A DNA stretch of 64,000 nt from Nocardiopsis gilva YIM 90087 (GTDB lineage: Bacteria > Actinomycetota > Actinomycetes > Streptosporangiales > Streptosporangiaceae): contig NZ_CP022753.1 of the NCBI RefSeq assembly GCF_002263495.1, forward strand, positions 3,782,001 through 3,846,000. The letters run 5' to 3'. The notes beneath the pieces were generated by a model. It was not told the origin of the DNA. It saw nothing but the letters and a program-made list of their open reading frames with translations, and did not search any database. The stretch's first letter is position 1. Each line of letters begins with the position of its first letter. Below, piece by piece: positions 32,295-41,932 of the stretch. The position numbers were made by a program, and so were the translations under genes.

Positions 32295-33833
32295 CTACAG
32301 GAAGTTGACCCCCTGGGCCAGCGGCAGCTCGTCGGAGTAGTTCACCGTGTTGGTCGCCCGCCGCATGTAGGCCCGCCAGGCGTCCGAACCCGATTCGCGC
32401 CCGCCGCCCGTGTCCTTCTCTCCGCCGAACGCGCCACCGATCTCGGCACCGGACGTGCCGATGTTGACGTTCACGATGCCGCAGTCCGACGCGGCGAGGA
32501 AGCGCTCGGCCTCCCGCTGGTCCTGGGTGAAGATGGCGCTCGACAGCCCCTGTGTCACTCCGTTGTGCAGCTCGATGGCCTCGTCGAGGGTGCGGTACGT
32601 CAGCACGTAAAGGATCGGCGCGAAGGTCTCCTCGCACACGATCTCGCTCTGCGACGGCATCCGCACCACCGCCGGTTCGACGTAGTACGCGTCGGGGGCT
32701 TCCTTCTCCAGGCACCGCTCCCCACCGGTGAGGACCCGGCCGCCGTCGGCCGCCGCACGCTCGAGCGCACCGTGCAGCGCCGTGTGCGCGCGCTCGGCGA
32801 TGAGCGGGCCCACCAGTGTGTCGTCGTCGAACGGGTCGCCGATCCTCGGGCGCAGCTGCCCGTAGGCGCCCACGATCCGATCGGTGAGCTGGTCCGCGAT
32901 GTCCTCGTGCACGATGACCCGGCGCAGGGTGGTGCAGCGCTGCCCCGCCGTCCCGGCCGCCGCGAACACGGTGCCGCGGACGGCCAGGTCCAGATCGGCC
33001 GACGGGGCGATGACCGCCGCGTTGTTGCCGCCGAGTTCGAGCAGGCACCGTCCCATGCGGGCGGCGACCCGAGGGCCGACCTGCTGGCCCATGCGGACCG
33101 ATCCGGTCGCTGACAGCAGGGCGACGCGCGGGTCGTCGACGAGCCGCGCGCCGACCTCGCGTTCGCCCAGCACCACCTGGTGCACCCCCATGGGGGCGCC
33201 GACGTCCTGACAGGCGCGCATCAGCAGCCCGTGGCAGGCGAGCGCGGTCAGCGGGCTGAGCTCGGAGGGCTTCCACACGATGGTGTTGCCGCAGACGAGC
33301 GCGACCGCCGTGTTCCACGACCACACCGCGACGGGGAAGTTGAAGGCGGTGATGATGCCGACGACGCCGAGCGGGTGCCACGTCTCCATGAGGCGGTGGC
33401 CCGGCCGTTCGGAGGGCATGGTGCGCCCGTAGAGCTGGCGGGAGAGGCCGAGGGCGAAGTCGCAGATGTCGATCATCTCCTGGACTTCGCCGGCCGCTTC
33501 GGACCGGATCTTTCCGGCCTCGATGGTGACGAGGTCGGCGAGATCGTCCTTGTGCTCCCGGAGGAGCTCGCCCAGGCGGCGCACGAGGTTCCCGCGCTGC
33601 GGGGCGGGAGTGTCCCTCCAGACGGTGCGAAACGTCTCCTGCGCGGTGCCGATGGCCTGGTCGGTCTCGGCGCTGGTGGAGTAAGCGATGTCGAAAAGGG
33701 GCTCGCCGGTGATGGGTGTGCGCGCACTCTGCCCGGTCGGAGCCGGTGCCTCGAACCCCGAGGCGCCGCACCGCTCCAGGGCGGTCCGCGCGCGTTCGGT
33801 GAGCTGGGCGGTGGTGGGGAGGGTCGTCATCAT
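32295..33833 (-). CDS. Aldehyde dehydrogenase, ALDH7 type (piperideine-6-carboxylate dehydrogenase-like)
   Basis: The 512-residue enzyme has the ALDH core: TAFNFPVAVWSWNTAVALVCGNTIVWKPSE, the glutamate motif LELGGNNAAVIAPSADL, and catalytic Cys in GQRCTTLRR. The sequence IEAGKIRSEAAGEVQEMID and NNAA instead of NNPV place it in the ALDH7/antiquitin group, which oxidises alpha-aminoadipate semialdehyde/piperideine-6-carboxylate in lysine catabolism. The usual partner lysine 6-aminotransferase is not adjacent, so pathway assignment is inference. Confidence 0.85.
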   Translation of the reverse strand: MMTTLPTTAQLTERARTALERCGASGFEAPAPTGQSARTPITGEPLFDIAYSTSAETDQAIGTAQETFRTVWRDTPAPQRGNLVRRLGELLREHKDDLADLVTIEAGKIRSEAAGEVQEMIDICDFALGLSRQLYGRTMPSERPGHRLMETWHPLGVVGIITAFNFPVAVWSWNTAVALVCGNTIVWKPSELSPLTALACHGLLMRACQDVGAPMGVHQVVLGEREVGARLVDDPRVALLSATGSVRMGQQVGPRVAARMGRCLLELGGNNAAVIAPSADLDLAVRGTVFAAAGTAGQRCTTLRRVIVHEDIADQLTDRIVGAYGQLRPRIGDPFDDDTLVGPLIAERAHTALHGALERAAADGGRVLTGGERCLEKEAPDAYYVEPAVVRMPSQSEIVCEETFAPILYVLTYRTLDEAIELHNGVTQGLSSAIFTQDQREAERFLAASDCGIVNVNIGTSGAEIGGAFGGEKDTGGGRESGSDAWRAYMRRATNTVNYSDELPLAQGVNFL

Positions 33834-33973
33834 CGTCTCTCTTCGTTGAGAGGATCAGGTCAGGATGCGGGAGTTCACGTTCCCTCCCCCAGGCCCGGTT
33901 AACCGTTCGAGCGTGTGCGGCGTCGTGCCCTCGGCGGCTCCTTCACCACTGCCCGGACACGCGGCGGCCGACG

Positions 33974-34882
33974 TCACTCCCGCATGCCCAGGTGCTGCTG
34001 GGGACCCGTGGTCTGGGGCTGTGGTCCGGTCGTCGCCCGCAGCGGGTGCGGACCTGGGAGGGTCGTCCGCTCACGACCGTCGGCCCGGGAGCCGCCCCGG
34101 CCCTGGCGAAGGGTAGCGATCAGCTGGAGGGCGGTATGGATCAGCGCGTAGACGAACACGCTGAATGTCAGCGCCATCACCGTGTCCACGGCGAGCATCG
34201 CCAGCTTGGTCCACACCAGATCGGCTTCGGTCTGCCACCGGTTGATACGGAACGCCTCGGCGGGCACCAGGGCGAAGTTGAGGGCGGCCAGGCCGACGAG
34301 GAGGGCCATCCCGGTCCACACTGGGACCCGCCACCAGCGGAGCGGGCCCACCTGCGGCTCCTCCTCAGCGGGAATCGCGCGCACCATCCACCTCACGCAC
34401 CAGGCGATGATCGCCACCCCCAGCACGATGCTCAGACCGTCCTGCACCACCTGCTGCCGGGAGACACTGCCCACCACGGTGTCGGTCGTCAGGAATGGCA
34501 GGATGTCGCCATGGGTGACGCCGTCCAGCACGATGTGCGTGATGGCACCGAGGAACACCGAGAGCGCCGCCCAGCCCAGCGTCCGCGCGCTCCAGCGGAA
34601 GCCCTGGGACGGCCCGGCGAGCCTGCGGCGTGCCCAGCCCGGTGCCAGCGCCACCAGGGGCCGCTTGAGCAGCGCCTGAAAGACGACGAAGACGCCCATT
34701 CCCATCAGGGAGCCCAGAACGAGTTCGGACATCTGGTGGCCGAGGCTTCCGATCTCCGGCAGCGTCACCGGCACGAACTTCACGAAGTCCGGCGACATCG
34801 CGCCGATCGCCAGCGCCGACGGCACCAGTCTGTCTCGGGACATCGGAATCGCCACAGCGGCGTGGCAGATCGTGAACGGCAC
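33974..34882 (-). CDS. DUF4184 integral membrane protein
   Basis: The 302-residue protein opens MPFTICHAAVAIPMSRDRLVPSALAIGAMSPDFVKF, typical of DUF4184, and has a second conserved segment GAITHIVLDGVTHGD. His and Asp in these segments recall the metal-dependent YdjM/LexA-regulated hydrolase-like membrane family, but no activity is established. Six hydrophobic stretches are visible. The tail is proline/glutamine-rich. It stands alone. Confidence 0.85.
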   Translation of the reverse strand: MPFTICHAAVAIPMSRDRLVPSALAIGAMSPDFVKFVPVTLPEIGSLGHQMSELVLGSLMGMGVFVVFQALLKRPLVALAPGWARRRLAGPSQGFRWSARTLGWAALSVFLGAITHIVLDGVTHGDILPFLTTDTVVGSVSRQQVVQDGLSIVLGVAIIAWCVRWMVRAIPAEEEPQVGPLRWWRVPVWTGMALLVGLAALNFALVPAEAFRINRWQTEADLVWTKLAMLAVDTVMALTFSVFVYALIHTALQLIATLRQGRGGSRADGRERTTLPGPHPLRATTGPQPQTTGPQQHLGMRE

Positions 34883-35139
34883 AGTACATCTCCTTTTCCT
34901 TCAGAGCCGAGTGCCGCCGCGTCATCCCCTCCGTCGACGCGAACGGCTCGGCCCGTAACACGACTCCTATCGCCACCCACCAGCGGGAAGGTTCGGGCCC
35001 CGAACGCGATCCACGTCATACCGCGCCCCGACCCGCGGCGGTCGCGGCCGGGTGAAGGCGGCGCGACCCGTGACAGGTAAACTCCGCACCGGCTCCACCG
35101 CCCATCCCCCTCGCATCGCCAACCCGGACTGGACACCGC

Positions 35140-36306
35140 GTGAACGCCACCGACCCGACCGTGGAGGAAAGCCGAGTCGAGCTGGAGGTGCCCCAGCAGC
35201 TCCTGCGCCGCTCCGGATTCGCAGCCGCGGCCCCCCTGTTCTCCGCCGATCTGGCCAGTGCCGGGAGCCTGGACGAGGCCGAGCAGGTGGTCACGTCGCA
35301 CGGCCGCCGACTCTGGTCGGAGGCCGTACGCAAGGACGGGACGATCATCGACGACCGTCCGCTGTACTGGGCGCGGCTGACGCTCAGCACCCGGCTGCAC
35401 GCCTGGCGTCCGGAGTTCCCGGTCGACGATCGGGACCGCGCCGCGCTCCTCACGCGCCTCGAACATGCCTCACGCGGCCACGACGACCTCGTCTTCCCGC
35501 CCGGCGACCGCAAGCTGCGCATCATCGTCACCGGATTCGACCCCTTCGGGTTCGACACCGACATTCGCGTGTCCAACCCCTCCGGCGTCGCGGCCCTGAG
35601 CCTGCACGACGCCACGTTCGAGGTCGCCGACCACACCGCCGTCGTGCGCACTGCCCTCTTCCCGGTGCGCTGGCGCGATCTCACCGACGGCATGGTGGAA
35701 CGCGTCCTGCTGCCCCACTACACCGCCGACCCCGGCAGCTCCGCGGCGGCCGACGCCGTCATCACGGTCAGCCAGGGGCGCGAGGGCCGCTTCGACCTGG
35801 AGGCCCACAACGGTGCCTGGCGCGGCGGACGCGCCGACAACGAGGGCCGCACCGCGCCCGGCCTGATCCCGCTCGGCGCCGAGGCTCCCCGCATGGACCC
35901 GCAGCCGCAGTGGAGCCCCTCGTCCCTGCCCCGGCAAGCCATCGTCGCGCGGGCCGCCGGCGGTTTCCCCGTCTACGACAACACCGAGGTCATCGAGATC
36001 CCGGCCGATGCGGGTTCCGAAGGAGAACCCGTGCGCCGCCCGAACGGACCCACCCCCGCCTCCGCAGCTCGAGAGGGTGCGGGCGGCGACTACGTCTCCA
36101 ACGAGATCGCCTACCGGAACACGGTGCTTCGCGACGCCACGGGCCGCTCCATCCCCGCCGGGCATGTGCACACGCCGGTGTTGAGTCTCGGCAGCACCGA
36201 CCCCGGCCTGCTCACCGACCCGGCCTTCGAACGCGACCGCGCCGAAATCGTCGAGCAGCTGCGCACCATCGTCGGCGCCGCCGTGCGCCCGGCCGCCCCG
36301 GAGTAG
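35140..36306 (+). CDS. Pyroglutamyl-peptidase-I-like protein with Ser at the catalytic Cys position
   Basis: The 388-residue protein has a 125-residue N-terminal helical extension and a C15-like domain starting IIVTGFDPFGFDTDIRVSNPSGVAAL. Peptidase C15 normally has Cys in an AGxYxCN motif; the equivalent here is GDYVSNEIAYRN (residues 316-327) with Ser320, followed by PAGHVHTPVL with candidate catalytic His. It is longer than true Pcp (about 215 residues). It may be a serine-type or inactive homologue. The start ATG at 35140 has no strong ribosome binding site; it is divergent from the DUF4184 gene. Confidence 0.8.
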   Translation: MNATDPTVEESRVELEVPQQLLRRSGFAAAAPLFSADLASAGSLDEAEQVVTSHGRRLWSEAVRKDGTIIDDRPLYWARLTLSTRLHAWRPEFPVDDRDRAALLTRLEHASRGHDDLVFPPGDRKLRIIVTGFDPFGFDTDIRVSNPSGVAALSLHDATFEVADHTAVVRTALFPVRWRDLTDGMVERVLLPHYTADPGSSAAADAVITVSQGREGRFDLEAHNGAWRGGRADNEGRTAPGLIPLGAEAPRMDPQPQWSPSSLPRQAIVARAAGGFPVYDNTEVIEIPADAGSEGEPVRRPNGPTPASAAREGAGGDYVSNEIAYRNTVLRDATGRSIPAGHVHTPVLSLGSTDPGLLTDPAFERDRAEIVEQLRTIVGAAVRPAAPE

Positions 36307-36350
36307 TCGGGACGGGGAGGAGACCAGAGGGGCCGCAAGGCCCGCCGCCG

Positions 36351-37049
36351 TCACCGCCGCTCGGGCTGCCCCTCGCCCTCGGTGTCCGCGTCCATCAGAC
36401 CGGTGCGGTACGCCCACGCCGCGATCTCCACGCGGTTGCGGGCGCGCAGTTTGCCCTGGATGCTCGCGAGGTGCGTCTTGACCGTGCTCAGCGAGACGAA
36501 GAGCCGATCGGCGACCTCCACGTTGGTCAGCCCCCGGGCGACCGCGCGCACGATGTCCACCTCGCGCTCGGTCAGCCCCTGGTCGCGGGGGTCGACGGCG
36601 CGGCGCGCCCCCGCGCCGCCCGGTCGGGCGAAGTGGCGCAGCAGTCGGACGGTGATCCGCGGGGAGACGAGCGCGTCGCCGCGGGACGCCGCGCGCACGG
36701 CCTCGATCAGCAGCGGCGGCCCCGCGTCCTTGAGGAGGAAGCCGACCGCCCCGCCCTCCAGCGCCGCGTGCACGTACTCATCGAGGTCGAACGTGGTGAC
36801 CACGACGACCTTCAAGGGGTCGGCGACCCCGGGACCGGCCAGCCGCCGGGTGACCTCCAGGCCGTCGAGGCCGGGCATCCGGATGTCCATGAGGCACACG
36901 TCGGGGCGGAGCTCCCGGGCCAGGCGCAGCGCCTCGATACCGTCCCCGGCCTCGCCCACCACCTCGATGTCGTCTTCGGCATCGAGCATGTACCGGAAGC
37001 CCGTCCGGACCATGCTCTGGTCGTCGGCGAGCAGCACTCTGATCGTCAT
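36351..37049 (-). CDS. NarL/LuxR-family response regulator
   Basis: The 232-residue protein has a receiver domain with acidic pair at D9-D10, phosphoacceptor Asp55 in VCLMDIRMPG and switch Thr in VVVVTTF, then a LuxR HTH (LTEREVDIVRAVARGLTNVEVADRLFVSLSTVKTHLASIQGKL). Its ATG overlaps the stop of the histidine kinase gene, defining a two-component pair. The target genes are not evident. Confidence 0.93.
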   Translation of the reverse strand: MTIRVLLADDQSMVRTGFRYMLDAEDDIEVVGEAGDGIEALRLARELRPDVCLMDIRMPGLDGLEVTRRLAGPGVADPLKVVVVTTFDLDEYVHAALEGGAVGFLLKDAGPPLLIEAVRAASRGDALVSPRITVRLLRHFARPGGAGARRAVDPRDQGLTEREVDIVRAVARGLTNVEVADRLFVSLSTVKTHLASIQGKLRARNRVEIAAWAYRTGLMDADTEGEGQPERR

Positions 37050-38344
37050 CTCTCCCCTTGCGCCCCATCCACCGCGTCGGCGTCCTGGAGGTCGGCGGTG
37101 CCCGCGGGCAGCTCGGCGCGCACGCTCCACCCCTGGCCGTTGGCGATCGGCCCGGCCGTGCAGGTACCGCCGAGCAGCTTGGCCCGCTCGGCCATGCCGA
37201 TCAGACCGTATCCGCCGCCGTCGCCGAACGACGAGCCGCCGCCCCGGCCGTCGTCGCGCACCTCCAGCCAGACGCGGCCCTTGTCGACCTCGGCCCGGAC
37301 CCGGATGCACGTGGCGTCGCGGGCATAGCGGCGGGCGTTGGTGACGCCCTCCTGGGCCATCCTGGCGATGGCCGTGCCCACGTCGGGCGCCACCTCCGCC
37401 AGGTCCCCGGACAGCCGCACCTCCACCGGCGGCCCGTTGTCGTCGCCGTCCGATTCGAGCGCGCGCAGTGCGGCCGCGAGGTCGGAGGCCTCTAGCGGCA
37501 CCTCGTCGCCCTCCCGCAACGCGCCGACGAGGCGGCGCATCGCCGTCAGCGCCCGCGTCCCAGCGGCTTCGATCTCGGGAAGGGCTGTGACAGCCAGCTC
37601 CGGATTGCGCGCCCCGACGTGTTGGAGCGCCTGTGCCTGCACGACGATGCCGGTGATCTGGTGGGCCACGACGTCGTGCAGGTCGCGGGCGAGGGAGAGG
37701 CGCTCCTCCCGCCGGGCCCGGGCGACGTGGCTGGCGCGCTGGGCCGCCCGCCAGCGCAGGTAGAGGCCGGGGGCGAGCATGAGCAGCACGAGGGTCGCTA
37801 TGGAAGTGGGATCGAAGTCGACGATCTCCCCGCCCCGCAGTGCCGCCACGAACTGTCCACTGCGCAGGGTGTCGGAGGCCAGGCACAGCATCGCCAGAGC
37901 GCTGATTCCGGCGATGGTCCGGGGGCGGCAGCGCAGCGCCACCAGCGTCACCACCAGGAACAGCGCTATCCCCTCGCTGGCCGCAAGGGCGTAGCCGAAC
38001 AGTCCCTTGGGCCCCGGCATCAGGGCCACGGACGTCGCGAGCATCACCCCGGCGGCGGCCAGTGCGCTCAGTCCCGTGCGGCGGGGACTGACGACGTGCG
38101 GGACGGCGCTCACCGCGATGAGGCTCATCACCCCGCCCGAGACGATGGGCAGATAGTCCCGGTACGAGGGCGGCGGCCCGAGCCAGTCGGCCTGATCGCT
38201 GGGCTGCCCCAGGGCAATCCCGAGGCCGACGACCCACGCCGCTCCCAAGAGCCCCAGCGCGCCGACGACCAGCACGACGTCCAGCGCGCGCGACTGCTCC
38301 CCGCGCACCACGCGCCGCAGCGCCCCCATCACTGTGCCTTGCAT
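37046..38344 (-). CDS. Sensor histidine kinase (HisKA_3 type)
   Basis: The 432-residue kinase has about five N-terminal membrane helices (residues 20-195), a HisKA_3 dimerisation domain with His223 in LARDLHDVVAHQITGIVVQ, and an HATPase_c domain (GVTNARRYA N-box, VRDDGRGGG, GGGYGLIGMAERAKLLGG). It has no periplasmic sensor domain, so it probably senses a membrane or wall signal. It is cotranscribed with the response regulator. A perfect 36-base palindrome lies 25 bases upstream of the start. Confidence 0.92.
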   Translation of the reverse strand: MQGTVMGALRRVVRGEQSRALDVVLVVGALGLLGAAWVVGLGIALGQPSDQADWLGPPPSYRDYLPIVSGGVMSLIAVSAVPHVVSPRRTGLSALAAAGVMLATSVALMPGPKGLFGYALAASEGIALFLVVTLVALRCRPRTIAGISALAMLCLASDTLRSGQFVAALRGGEIVDFDPTSIATLVLLMLAPGLYLRWRAAQRASHVARARREERLSLARDLHDVVAHQITGIVVQAQALQHVGARNPELAVTALPEIEAAGTRALTAMRRLVGALREGDEVPLEASDLAAALRALESDGDDNGPPVEVRLSGDLAEVAPDVGTAIARMAQEGVTNARRYARDATCIRVRAEVDKGRVWLEVRDDGRGGGSSFGDGGGYGLIGMAERAKLLGGTCTAGPIANGQGWSVRAELPAGTADLQDADAVDGAQGER

Positions 38345-38369
38345 AGCGCCAGATTAGAGGCGTCGGCGC

Positions 38370-38405
38370 TGGTTGTGCCTCGGCCGTTCGGCCGAGGCAC
38401 AACCA
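38370..38405. repeat. Perfect 36-base palindrome in divergent intergenic region
   Basis: Arms 38370-38386 and 38389-38405 (TGGTTGTGCCTCGGCCG and its complement) are perfectly complementary over 17 bases with a TT spacer. Neither flanking gene ends here, since both genes start facing away, so it does not fit a terminator. It could be an operator or a transcription-blocking hairpin. Confidence 0.75.
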
Positions 38406-38501
38406 GGTGACCACGACCTCCGCGTCTCGTGCCGATTCGCTGAGGTTGCCCCGTGCCTCGCTCTACCGCGGGACGTCCGAGATCCGCAGGACGGAGTCGC
38501 T

Positions 38502-38849
38502 ATGTTCTACCCCTTGGGGATGGAGCTCCGGTTCTCCCCTCGCACCGACCGCGGTACAGCGACGGCCGAGGAGTCCGACCGGTTCGTAGACCGGATCACC
38601 GATGTTCTCTACAGCCTGGAGGACGCCGATCCCGCGATCTCCGATCCTGACACCGGTGCCAACCTGGCCGAGCGATCGATGGTGATGAGCATGCGGATCG
38701 ACGCGAGCGCGCTCAGGGACGCGGAGAGGGTATTTCTGGCCAATATCCGTTACACATTGCGTGTAGCGGCGGACGGCACCACCACGTCGGGCAGCTTCGA
38801 ACCAACGAAAGGACCGACGGTCCACGAGATCGGCCTGGCCTCTTCGTAA
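38502..38849 (+). CDS. Small soluble protein of unknown function
   Basis: The 115-residue protein has MELRFSPRTDRGTATAEESDRFVDRITDVLYSLEDADPAISDPDTGANLAERSMVMSMRIDA, an alpha/beta pattern without catalytic motif. The ATG at 38502 is preceded by GGACGGAG; the internal ATG at 38520 has poor spacing. It ends 23 bases before the convergent DUF4190-type gene. I do not recognise a family. Confidence 0.65.
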   Translation: MFYPLGMELRFSPRTDRGTATAEESDRFVDRITDVLYSLEDADPAISDPDTGANLAERSMVMSMRIDASALRDAERVFLANIRYTLRVAADGTTTSGSFEPTKGPTVHEIGLASS

Positions 38850-38872
38850 GCCGACGCTCCGGAGCCGGTCGA

Positions 38873-39184
38873 TCATTCATAGGAAGTGGACGCGGCGAGC
38901 ACACCAACGACGAATACGTAATAGAGGATCACAGCGATTAGGGCCAGCACGCCGACGCCGAACAGGATCCACCCTGCCAGCGTGCAGCCGCGCGAGGCGC
39001 GCGGGTTGCTGTTCGCGGTCGCCAGACCGATGATCGAGACCACGGTCCCGATCAGCCCGAACGGCCAGCACAGGAGAATCCCGACCACGTTGGCGATCAG
39101 GGCGCCCACCGCGGAGCCGGTACTCGCCGGGGGCTCGCCCATGGGGTGACCGCCGGGTCCGTAGCCGGGCGGGGGCGGCGGCAT
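38873..39184 (-). CDS. DUF4190-type small membrane protein with proline-rich N-terminus
   Basis: From the ATG at 39184 the protein is 103 residues: a Pro/Gly-rich head, then two membrane helices, GALIANVVGILLCWPFGLIGTVVSIIGLATA and TLAGWILFGVGVLALIAVILYYVFVV, as in DUF4190/interferon-induced-TM-like actinobacterial proteins. The same frame is open upstream and keeps the family's Pro/Gly-rich sequence (YGPGQGGPPHGGWQPPPPPPGG) back to an ACG at 39260-39262, which has a GGAGG ribosome binding site (39269-39273) six bases before it. The real start may be that ACG (see findings), making a 129-residue protein. Confidence 0.75.
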   Translation of the reverse strand: MPPPPPGYGPGGHPMGEPPASTGSAVGALIANVVGILLCWPFGLIGTVVSIIGLATANSNPRASRGCTLAGWILFGVGVLALIAVILYYVFVVGVLAASTSYE

Positions 39185-39463
39185 CCCCGGCCCGCCAGGT
39201 GGCGGCGGGGGCGGCTGCCAGCCGCCATGGGGTGGTCCACCCTGTCCGGGACCATAGGTCGTCGTTGTCCTCCGGTTGCTACCTCAGTCGACCGACCGCG
39301 TGTCGATGGTTGTGAACGAACTGGGCCGCGTCAGTTCGGTTCCGACGCGGCCCAAAGCCTTCTGGAGTATCCCAGAGAATCACGACATTGAGGATTCACA
39401 CCCGCAGCGATCCCGCTCACCCCGCCACGAGCAGCGCGGGTGCACGCGCAGGACCACCGACCA

Positions 39464-40147
39464 TCATGCGGAGGCGGATGCCCGGCTTTCGTCCATTTCC
39501 GCACGGACCTTCTCCGCGATGGCGACGATCTCGTCCACCGTGCCGCCCATCAGCGTGGCCGCGTGGCCGGTGACGGCGTCGATCGGCCAGTTCCACCAGG
39601 CCGCCTCCACCAGCCGTGCGGCGTCCTGTTCGCTGTAGCGCCGCTTGACCACGCGGGCCGGGCTGCCGCCGGCGACGGTGTAGGGCGGGACGTCGCGGCT
39701 CACCACGGCTCCGGCGGCGATGATCGCGCCGTCGCCGATGGTCACGCCGGGCGTGATCATCGCGTCGCGTCCGATCCACACGTCGTTGCCCACCACGGTG
39801 TCGCCCTTGGACGGGTGGTTCGCCAGGAACGTCTCCAGGCTGGCGTCCTGCCACGCGCCCGGGAAGATGCTGAACGGGAAGGCGGAGGGCCCGCTGCTCA
39901 TGTGGTCGGCGTCGAGCAGGAAGCGGCTGCCCGCGGCGATCGCGCAGAACCGGCCGATGACCAGCCGTGCCGCGCCGAACGCGTAGAGCATCCGGTCCTC
40001 CTCGAAAGTTCCGGGGTCTTCGGAGGCGTCGTAGTAGGTGTACTCCCCCACGTCCAGCAGTTCGGAGGTGACGGTCGGCCGGATGAAGACGCACCGGCGC
40101 TCACCTTCGGCGAGCGGGAAGGGGTTGGCCGGGTTCGGTGCGGTCAT
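39464..40147 (-). CDS. CatB-related O-acetyltransferase (xenobiotic acetyltransferase, Vat-like)
   Basis: The 227-residue left-handed beta-helix enzyme has hexapeptide repeats ([53 protein letters not shown]), an XAT substrate loop, and catalytic-type His82 in [17 protein letters not shown]. This subgroup acetylates chloramphenicol or streptogramin A (Cat-B, Vat). A good AAGGAG site precedes ATG 40147. It lies 80 bases downstream of an ABC-F gene, a combination that suggests ribosome-targeting antibiotic resistance. Confidence 0.88.
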   Translation of the reverse strand: MTAPNPANPFPLAEGERRCVFIRPTVTSELLDVGEYTYYDASEDPGTFEEDRMLYAFGAARLVIGRFCAIAAGSRFLLDADHMSSGPSAFPFSIFPGAWQDASLETFLANHPSKGDTVVGNDVWIGRDAMITPGVTIGDGAIIAAGAVVSRDVPPYTVAGGSPARVVKRRYSEQDAARLVEAAWWNWPIDAVTGHAATLMGGTVDEIVAIAEKVRAEMDESRASASA

Positions 40148-40227
40148 GGAGCTCCTTGTCGTTGGTTCTTCGTGCGTGATGGTGGCTCTGCGCGGCGCCG
40201 ACGCGTCCCGCGTCGCGCCGTCCCGGT

Positions 40228-41901
40228 TCACATCGCCGCGATCCGATCGCGCACCCGCCCGCCGTCGAGCCGCAGCTCCGGGCCGTCCCAGCCGCGGCGC
40301 AGCCAGCGGTCGTGCGTCGCCACCACGACCGCGCCGGGCGTGGTGCCCAGCGCCTCCTCCAACTCCTCGGCGAGAGTGAGGGAGATGTGGTTGGTGGGCT
40401 CATCCAGCAGCAGGACCTGCGGGGCGTTGCCGACCAGAAGGGCCAGGGCCAGGCGGCGGCGCTGTCCCACGCTCAGCTCTCCGACGGGGCGGTCGATGTC
40501 GCGCGGCGCGACCAGGCCGAGCTCGGTGAGGGCCGGGGCACCGCCGCGGTCGGCGGTCATCGCCGCGTAGTAGCGGCGCGGCGTCAGGTCGGGCCGCTGG
40601 AAGCGCACGTCCTGTTCGAGCAGGGCCACCGTCGCGCCGCGGCGCCACTGGACGGTTCCCCCTCCCGGGTCGATGCGGCGCGCGAGCACGTAGAGCAGGG
40701 TCGACTTGCCCGCGCCGTTGGGTCCGGTCACCAAGAGCCGCGCGTCGGCGGGCAGGTCCAGGTGGTCCAGGGCGAGCCGCCCCGGCACCTCGATGTCCCG
40801 GGCGATGAGCGCGTTGCCGTCGGCGACGGTGTCGCCGGTGAGAGCCGAGTCGAACCGGAGCGGCTCCGGCGGCTTGGCGACCTGGTCGCGCTCCAGCTCG
40901 TCCAGTCGCCGCTGGGCGTTGCGGACGCGCCGGGAGATCTGCTTCTGAACGGAATTACCCGTCGCGTCGTAGCACATCTTGTTCTTGTCCTTCATCGGGC
41001 GGGAGTACCCGACCTGGCGCGCGGTGGTGTGCACGGATCGGCGCAGGTACCGCAGTTCCTCCTGCTCCGCGCGGTGCTGCTGGTCCCAGCGCTCCCGCTC
41101 CACGCGCTTCTCGCGCAGGTAGTTGGTGTAGGCGTCGCCGTAGTAGGTGGGGCCGCTGCGCGAGGGGTCGAGGTCGAGGATGCCGGTACACACCTCGTCC
41201 AGGAACATCCGGTCGTGGCTGGTCACCACCACGACGCCGGGCAGCCCGCGCAGATGAGCCTCCAAGAACTCCACGGCCGCGTCATCGAGGTGGTTGGTCG
41301 GCTCGTCCAGCAGCAGGGCACGCGGCCGCCGGATGAGCAGGGCGGCCAGGCCGAGCCTGGTGCGCTGCCCGCCGGACATCGCGTCGATCCGCCGCCCGGG
41401 TTCGATCGTGTCCAGCCCCAGCCCGGCCAGGACCAGCTCGGCCCGCCGGTCGGCGTCCCAGACCTCGTGGGCCTCGGCCTGTTCCAGTGCTTCGGCGTAG
41501 GCGGTGAACACGTCCGTGTCGCCGGGACGGTCGTTCATGGTGTCGGCCAGCCGGGTCAGGCGCTCCTCCACGGCACGGCTGGGCGCCAGCGCCTCCTCCA
41601 CGACCGCGGCCAGTGACATGTGGCCGGGGTAGGGCAGCTCCTGGTGCAGGAAGCCGGTGTCGGAGGGGCGGGTGACCTCGCCGCCGTCAGGGTCCTCGAT
41701 TCCGGCCAGCAGCCGCAGCAGCGTGGACTTGCCGACGCCGTTCTCACCAACGAGGCCGAGGCGCTGCCCGGGGGCGACGTCCAGGGAGACGCCGTCGAAC
41801 ACCGGCGCGGCGCCGTAGGCCTTGGCAAGGTCGCGGGCGCGCAGCAGCGGCGCGGGGCCGACATCGGCGGGGGTCGACCGGTGGGTCTGCGTGGTCTGCA
41901 A
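40228..41901 (-). CDS. ABC-F ATPase, antibiotic-resistance-type ribosomal protection protein
   Basis: The 557-residue protein has two ABC domains without membrane segments: Walker [10 protein letters not shown] and GPNGAGKST, signatures [15 protein letters not shown] and [14 protein letters not shown], and Walker [11 protein letters not shown] twice. The arginine/lysine-rich linker [13 protein letters not shown]...[20 protein letters not shown] enters the ribosomal E-site in ARE-ABC-F proteins. Start TTG at 41899-41901 has AGGAGGT upstream. The 5' leader carries a long inverted repeat consistent with antibiotic-induced attenuation as known for actinomycete ABC-F genes. Confidence 0.9.
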   Translation of the reverse strand: MQTTQTHRSTPADVGPAPLLRARDLAKAYGAAPVFDGVSLDVAPGQRLGLVGENGVGKSTLLRLLAGIEDPDGGEVTRPSDTGFLHQELPYPGHMSLAAVVEEALAPSRAVEERLTRLADTMNDRPGDTDVFTAYAEALEQAEAHEVWDADRRAELVLAGLGLDTIEPGRRIDAMSGGQRTRLGLAALLIRRPRALLLDEPTNHLDDAAVEFLEAHLRGLPGVVVVTSHDRMFLDEVCTGILDLDPSRSGPTYYGDAYTNYLREKRVERERWDQQHRAEQEELRYLRRSVHTTARQVGYSRPMKDKNKMCYDATGNSVQKQISRRVRNAQRRLDELERDQVAKPPEPLRFDSALTGDTVADGNALIARDIEVPGRLALDHLDLPADARLLVTGPNGAGKSTLLYVLARRIDPGGGTVQWRRGATVALLEQDVRFQRPDLTPRRYYAAMTADRGGAPALTELGLVAPRDIDRPVGELSVGQRRRLALALLVGNAPQVLLLDEPTNHISLTLAEELEEALGTTPGAVVVATHDRWLRRGWDGPELRLDGGRVRDRIAAM

Positions 41902-41932
41902 GTACGACCACCTCCTGTTCGCGACGGAGGTG

